Of a stretch of DNA of 9,380 bases, positions 6,854 through 9,380 are shown piece by piece. Origin of the DNA: Alphaproteobacteria bacterium (GTDB taxonomy: Bacteria; Pseudomonadota; Alphaproteobacteria; CAAHEQ01; UBA3637); NCBI GenBank assembly GCA_017513365.1, contig JAFXFY010000028.1:1-9380 (forward strand), written 5' to 3'. The stretch's first letter is position 1, and the number at the start of each line of letters is the position of its first letter. The notes below the pieces were generated by a model that searched no databases, had not been told where the DNA came from, and worked only from the letters and a program-made list of their open reading frames with translations. A program made the position numbers and the translations under genes.

Positions 6854-7621
6854 TTATCTTTGATTTTGATTATCACCACGGTTGTTATTGCCATCATTAT
6901 GGTGCGTCATTGGACGAGGGGCCAATCCGTTCACATAGCGTATTTCTTTAACAAAACGATTAAAATCTGCGACCCGTTCTTGAGGAGACATTTTTTTATA
7001 GGCCAAATATTCACTTTCCAATTTGTCGGCCATATTATCATCCTCTATGGCCATTTGTAAATTCATTCCGATACCACGATGATAACAAGAAGCGGGCTTT
7101 AAGGATATCATATCCCAATCCATCAATTCGCAATCACTTTCAAATTGCCGTTTGGCATCTTGGATATTATCGTTATCCAAACTCAATATATTGCAATACT
7201 TAGAAATTGTTCCATTAGCTAACTCTTTACGAGCCTGAGCTTTTTCTTCTTCAGTTAAAATAGATAACATTGTAAATTCAAATGCTCGTTCCGGCATACT
7301 AGCCCAATAAATTTTTCCATTAACACCTTGCTTATCAACAGAAATTGATGTATCTAATACTTGAATATCTTGTTTAATGGCCCCACCCAATTCGGCTTCC
7401 ATCCCCATTTTGACGGCTCTGAGTACAATACCACGCCACACATCACGATCAACATCGGATATGTGATTATACAATCGTTCAACGATACACTCTGACAGAT
7501 AAAAACGTTCTTGTTCAATCAATCTATCTAACGCACAATAAAGAGTACGTAATTTTTCTAAACGTTCTCCCTCTTGGATATTTAATTTTTTCATACATTC
7601 TTGCAAAGAAAAATCTGCCAT
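6854..7621 (-). CDS. Member 3 of a tandem family of unknown proteins, with DNQN tail
   Basis: This unrecognised 255-residue protein is the first gene of the three-paralog cluster. Family marks are FSLQEC (4-9), LYCALDRLIEQ (27-37), WRGIVLRAVKMGMEA.LGGA (62-81), YHRGIGMN (180-187), QERVADF (214-220) and NGLAPRP (231-237), followed by the tail HHNDGNNNRGDNQNQR. It shares RG(I/A)(V/L)LR(A/G)(V/I)KM with member 1 more closely than member 2 does. The middle contains acidic, probably helical stretches. No signal peptide or membrane segment is seen. The start is supported by AGAGGG 6 bases before the ATG. It lies just behind a terminator hairpin and no promoter is visible in between, so expression may depend on read-through from the HD-like gene. 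Confidence 0.87.
   Translation of the reverse strand: MADFSLQECMKKLNIQEGERLEKLRTLYCALDRLIEQERFYLSECIVERLYNHISDVDRDVWRGIVLRAVKMGMEAELGGAIKQDIQVLDTSISVDKQGVNGKIYWASMPERAFEFTMLSILTEEEKAQARKELANGTISKYCNILSLDNDNIQDAKRQFESDCELMDWDMISLKPASCYHRGIGMNLQMAIEDDNMADKLESEYLAYKKMSPQERVADFNRFVKEIRYVNGLAPRPMTHHNDGNNNRGDNQNQR
6858..6933 (-). repeat. Tail-encoding DNA repeat, copy in member 3
   Basis: Second copy of the tail repeat described at 6045-6120. The longest identical run at the coding 3' end covers the codons for DNQNQ and the preceding Gly, and the DNGNNN codons differ by only one or two bases. Confidence 0.8.
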
Positions 7622-7639
7622 ATTTATCCCTCTTTCATT

Positions 7640-7667
7640 GAAAAAGCGGGGGAAAAGCCCCCCACTT
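7640..7667 (-). terminator. Intrinsic terminator or attenuator between the HD-like gene and the paralog cluster
   Basis: On the minus strand AAGTGGGGG (7659-7667) pairs with CCCCCGCTT (7644-7652) through nine pairs including one G-U, with a 6-base loop, and the stem runs into TTTTTC. This is a standard intrinsic terminator 20 bases after the HD-like gene. It ends only 18 bases before the ATG of member 3, leaving no space for a promoter in between, so it may act as a partial terminator that lowers expression of the downstream genes. Confidence 0.85.
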
Positions 7668-7687
7668 GATAGACTGTCATACCCTAT

Positions 7688-8338
7688 TTAACGAGCATTT
7701 GTACGATCTTGCACATGTGTATTGTCGGCCTTTACAACAACGCTGGGTTGAGCCACTTGTTCCATTTCAGCCAATTTGCGTTTCTGAGCGGCAATCCCTT
7801 GTTCAGAAACCTTGACACATTCCACATACAATGCCGGGCAAGCCTCTCTCAATGCTTCAACCATAATCATACGGGTATTATAGTAGTTAATATGCCAAGC
7901 CGGTTCTTTTTTCGGATTCGGTTTATCACGGCTGACAATAAAATTTTGTAATTTTTCGGCCAACAAAACGGCTTGTACTTGCGGATTTTGTTTTTGAGCC
8001 CACTCGGCCATTTCATGCCAATCTTTTGTATCCGGTTCTGTTGACATATCTTTAATATTATCGGCAATTTTCTGACCGAAATCTTCAACTAAAGCCTCAT
8101 AAGAATTGCGGGCATTCGGATTGTTTTTTGTAGCTTCATTATGACGTTTGCTTTCCCAAGCTTTACTGAGCAAGGCTGTAATTAAAACCTCGGTCTTATC
8201 TTCACCCGTATAATGAGCATCAATGGCATTTGCCGTGCCGTTTAATTGATTGGTCATCACCAAACCGCCACCGTATTCAACACCGCTGTGCCATTGATAG
8301 GCTCGTTCAATTGCTAAAGTTAATTGATTTGTTGCCAT
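7688..8338 (-). CDS. Probable degenerate HD-domain protein of the MESH1/RelA-SpoT hydrolase type, likely inactive
   Basis: The 216-residue protein follows the layout of small (p)ppGpp hydrolases of the MESH1/RSH HD type: IERAYQWHSG (10-19), a YxxHP-like position, ALLHD-like and FG elements, a LADKLxN-like element, then PxW...YY....VEALREACPAL (146-170). Most metal-site residues are replaced. The ITH His is Asn30 (VMTN), the HD pair is Ser58-Lys59 (ALLSKAWES), the ED pair is Glu62-Ser63, and the Asp of LADKL is Glu128 (LLAEKLQN). The last Asn132 is kept. This is motif alignment by eye. If right, the protein is a pseudo-enzyme that may bind rather than cleave a nucleotide. The C-terminal 30 residues are a charged helix and a polar tail (ADNTHVQDRTNAR). 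ATG 8338 has AAAGGAG 7 bases before it, so the ATG 18 bases upstream (8356) is less likely. Its own promoter precedes it and a terminator follows. Confidence 0.8.
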   Translation of the reverse strand: MATNQLTLAIERAYQWHSGVEYGGGLVMTNQLNGTANAIDAHYTGEDKTEVLITALLSKAWESKRHNEATKNNPNARNSYEALVEDFGQKIADNIKDMSTEPDTKDWHEMAEWAQKQNPQVQAVLLAEKLQNFIVSRDKPNPKKEPAWHINYYNTRMIMVEALREACPALYVECVKVSEQGIAAQKRKLAEMEQVAQPSVVVKADNTHVQDRTNAR

Positions 8339-8373
8339 AATTTTTCTCCTTTTCAAATTTTAAATTACAAATT

Positions 8374-8402
8374 ATATTATCATAATTACCATATTTTGTC
8401 AA
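8374..8402 (-). promoter_or_regulatory. Sigma-70 promoter of the HD-like gene
   Basis: On the minus strand TTGACA (8397-8402) is followed after 17 bases by TAATAT (8374-8379), which is preceded by TGA as an extended -10. A perfect TATAAT (8371-8376) also overlaps but would need a 20-base spacer. Transcription should start near 8367, about 29 bases before the ATG. The promoter begins 8 bases after the stop of the upstream ankyrin-like gene. Confidence 0.75.
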
Positions 8403-8410
8403 TATTTATT

Positions 8411-9109
8411 TTATTCATATTCAAACCGGATATAATTTTCGGCCGAATTTTGACTGCCCGATACACTCCATGAGGTAATTTTTTGACTGTTTAACATATT
8501 GATTTGTTTTGTCAGATAAGCATTTTGTTTTTGAACACCCAACAACCGACGATACATTTTATTTTGTTCATAGGTGTACACCTCATTTTGTATCGCAAAC
8601 GCCAATGGCATATTCGCCATCATATCAAGAGCTATGTTAATCGGAGTTTGGCCTTTTGAATTTTTACATTTTGCCAATTGACTGACATTCAAGCCAACCT
8701 GACGCAACACCGGCAAAAAATGTTGCCCCTCATAAAAGGCAATCATATGCAAAATAGTGTTCCCATATGAATCAAAAACCATACCGTATTCACCTTTTTT
8801 ACCGTAAGGCATCGCATCAAATGTTTTAATGCGAAATATCGGCTGACTGGCTTTTTGGCATCCCATAGCTTGCAAAATAACCGCCAATGTATCGGCTTGA
8901 TTTTTTAAAGGTATTTTCTTTTGACCATCCATAGACAGAGAACCTTCGGAATAATTTGCCAATGGAAATTCAGCCAACAACAATCCTTCATCCGTTAAGT
9001 TAACAGATTCAGAATGTAAGCGTAACATATTTTTTAAAATATCGGCCTGACAAAAATAGGCGGCACGGATAACACTTTCATCCCAATCCGTTTGCGGTAA
9101 ACTAAGCAT
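8411..9109 (-). CDS. Ankyrin-like protein, function unknown
   Basis: This 232-residue protein has two recognisable ankyrin-type units, about 112-146 (DSYGNTILHMIAFYEGQ, VLRQVGLNV) and 148-180 (NSKGQTPINIAL). The wording is close to that of the two ankyrin proteins of the other operon (DxNGNTxLH and NAKGQTPL), so it probably belongs to the same local family. The N-terminal 100 residues (WDESVIRAAYFCQADILKNM at 9-28) look like a further degenerate helical repeat. The C-terminal part (178-210) is polar and probably helical. It lacks the DNQN tail and ends in SAENYIRFEYE. There is no signal peptide or membrane segment. The ATG overlaps the stop of a 47-codon ORF (TAATG) and is preceded by GGAG at 6 bases, so translation is probably coupled to that ORF. 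Confidence 0.85.
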   Translation of the reverse strand: MLSLPQTDWDESVIRAAYFCQADILKNMLRLHSESVNLTDEGLLLAEFPLANYSEGSLSMDGQKKIPLKNQADTLAVILQAMGCQKASQPIFRIKTFDAMPYGKKGEYGMVFDSYGNTILHMIAFYEGQHFLPVLRQVGLNVSQLAKCKNSKGQTPINIALDMMANMPLAFAIQNEVYTYEQNKMYRRLLGVQKQNAYLTKQINMLNSQKITSWSVSGSQNSAENYIRFEYE

Positions 9110-9252
9110 TACTCACTCCACCCGTTTTTGTATGCCTCATACCCCGAATGATAGACAACGGTCATTGGCGCAAAACAATCCGAAATATCACGTGTTTTTG
9201 ACCGAAAAAAATATTTTTTTATTTGATTTATCATTAACTTAACAAACGTCAT
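9109..9252 (-). CDS. Small 47-residue protein or leader peptide, overlapping the ankyrin-like gene
   Basis: The ORF begins at ATG 9252 with AAGGTGG 3 bases before it and ends at TAA 9109-9111, whose last base is also the A of the next ATG. The product starts MTFVKLMINQIKKYFFRSKT and ends in VVYHSGYEAYKNGWSE. It has a hydrophobic/basic N-terminal part but no full membrane segment, and I recognise no family. Support comes from the consensus promoter about 30 bases upstream, a ribosome binding site and the TAATG overlap. It could be a real small protein, or a short ORF whose translation delivers ribosomes to the downstream gene. Confidence 0.65.
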   Translation of the reverse strand: MTFVKLMINQIKKYFFRSKTRDISDCFAPMTVVYHSGYEAYKNGWSE

Positions 9253-9282
9253 AGTCCACCTTTTCTGCATTAAATTTTCAGC

Positions 9283-9311
9283 AGTATAGCAAGCTTTTTG
9301 TTTTTTGTCAA
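9283..9311 (-). promoter_or_regulatory. Sigma-70 promoter of the small ORF and the ankyrin-like gene
   Basis: On the minus strand TTGACA (9306-9311) and TATACT (9283-9288) are 17 bases apart. The upstream 9312-9335 is nearly pure A/T with A-tracts, as in an UP element. The start should lie near 9276, giving a leader of about 24 bases before the 47-codon ORF. The remaining sequence to 9380 is A/T-rich, and I see no gene in it. Confidence 0.85.
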
Positions 9312-9380
9312 GTTATTTTTAAATTATTTTTTTTACTTTTCGGTCAACAAATAACTTTCTTTTTCAAAAAAAATGTGTTA

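Noticed and set aside
9312..9355. Inverted GTTATTT/AAATAAC pair upstream of the last promoter
   Set aside because: Seven A/T-rich bases on each side of 30 bases are expected by chance in such sequence.
1..9380. CRISPR array, tRNA or rRNA gene, insertion sequence, toxin-antitoxin pair
   Set aside because: No regular direct repeats, RNA-gene signatures, transposase motifs or recognisable toxin families were seen on either strand.

Overview
The window looks like a chromosomal segment of an AT-rich alphaproteobacterium, probably uncultured or host-associated. The evidence is the gene order plsY-dprA-topA, which is typical of Alphaproteobacteria, the alphaproteobacterial look of the TopA fragment, and the abundance of ankyrin-type proteins. 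I cannot assign an order with confidence. All genes except one small one lie on the minus strand.

Left part (1-2600, read right to left): a housekeeping operon of plsY (acyl-phosphate glycerol-3-phosphate acyltransferase), dprA (DNA-processing protein A) and the 5' part of topA (DNA topoisomerase I). plsY and dprA overlap by one base (TAATG). topA carries an in-frame TAA at 123-125, and clear TopA homology continues in the same frame to the window edge. A divergent 69-residue single-pass membrane protein (2805-3014) follows. It has its own strong promoter and shares a bidirectional terminator (3035-3069) with the convergent ankyrin operon.

Right part (3087-9380) is an accessory block of small, mostly unrecognised proteins. 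From downstream to upstream it holds: a two-gene ankyrin operon (4298-3087 and 5330-4308) behind a perfect TTGACA-N17-TATAAT promoter; three tandem diverged paralogs of a family I do not recognise (6036-5398, 6838-6038, 7621-6854); a protein that reads as a degenerate MESH1/RelA-SpoT-type HD domain lacking most of its metal ligands (8338-7688); and an ankyrin-like protein (9109-8411) preceded by an overlapping 47-codon ORF (9252-9109) behind a third consensus promoter. An intrinsic-terminator hairpin lies between the HD-like gene and the three paralogs. No separate promoter is visible for the paralogs, so they may be expressed by read-through.

The most striking feature is a shared C-terminal tail. 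Two ankyrin proteins and two members of the unrelated paralog family all end in DNQN plus a few residues, encoded by the same 12 bases. In the two paralogs the tail DNA is about 86% identical although the protein bodies are very diverged. This suggests one tail, possibly a sorting, secretion or interaction signal, carried by different bodies within one locus. The function of the block is unknown. A set of host-interaction or intracellular scaffold proteins is possible but is inference only.
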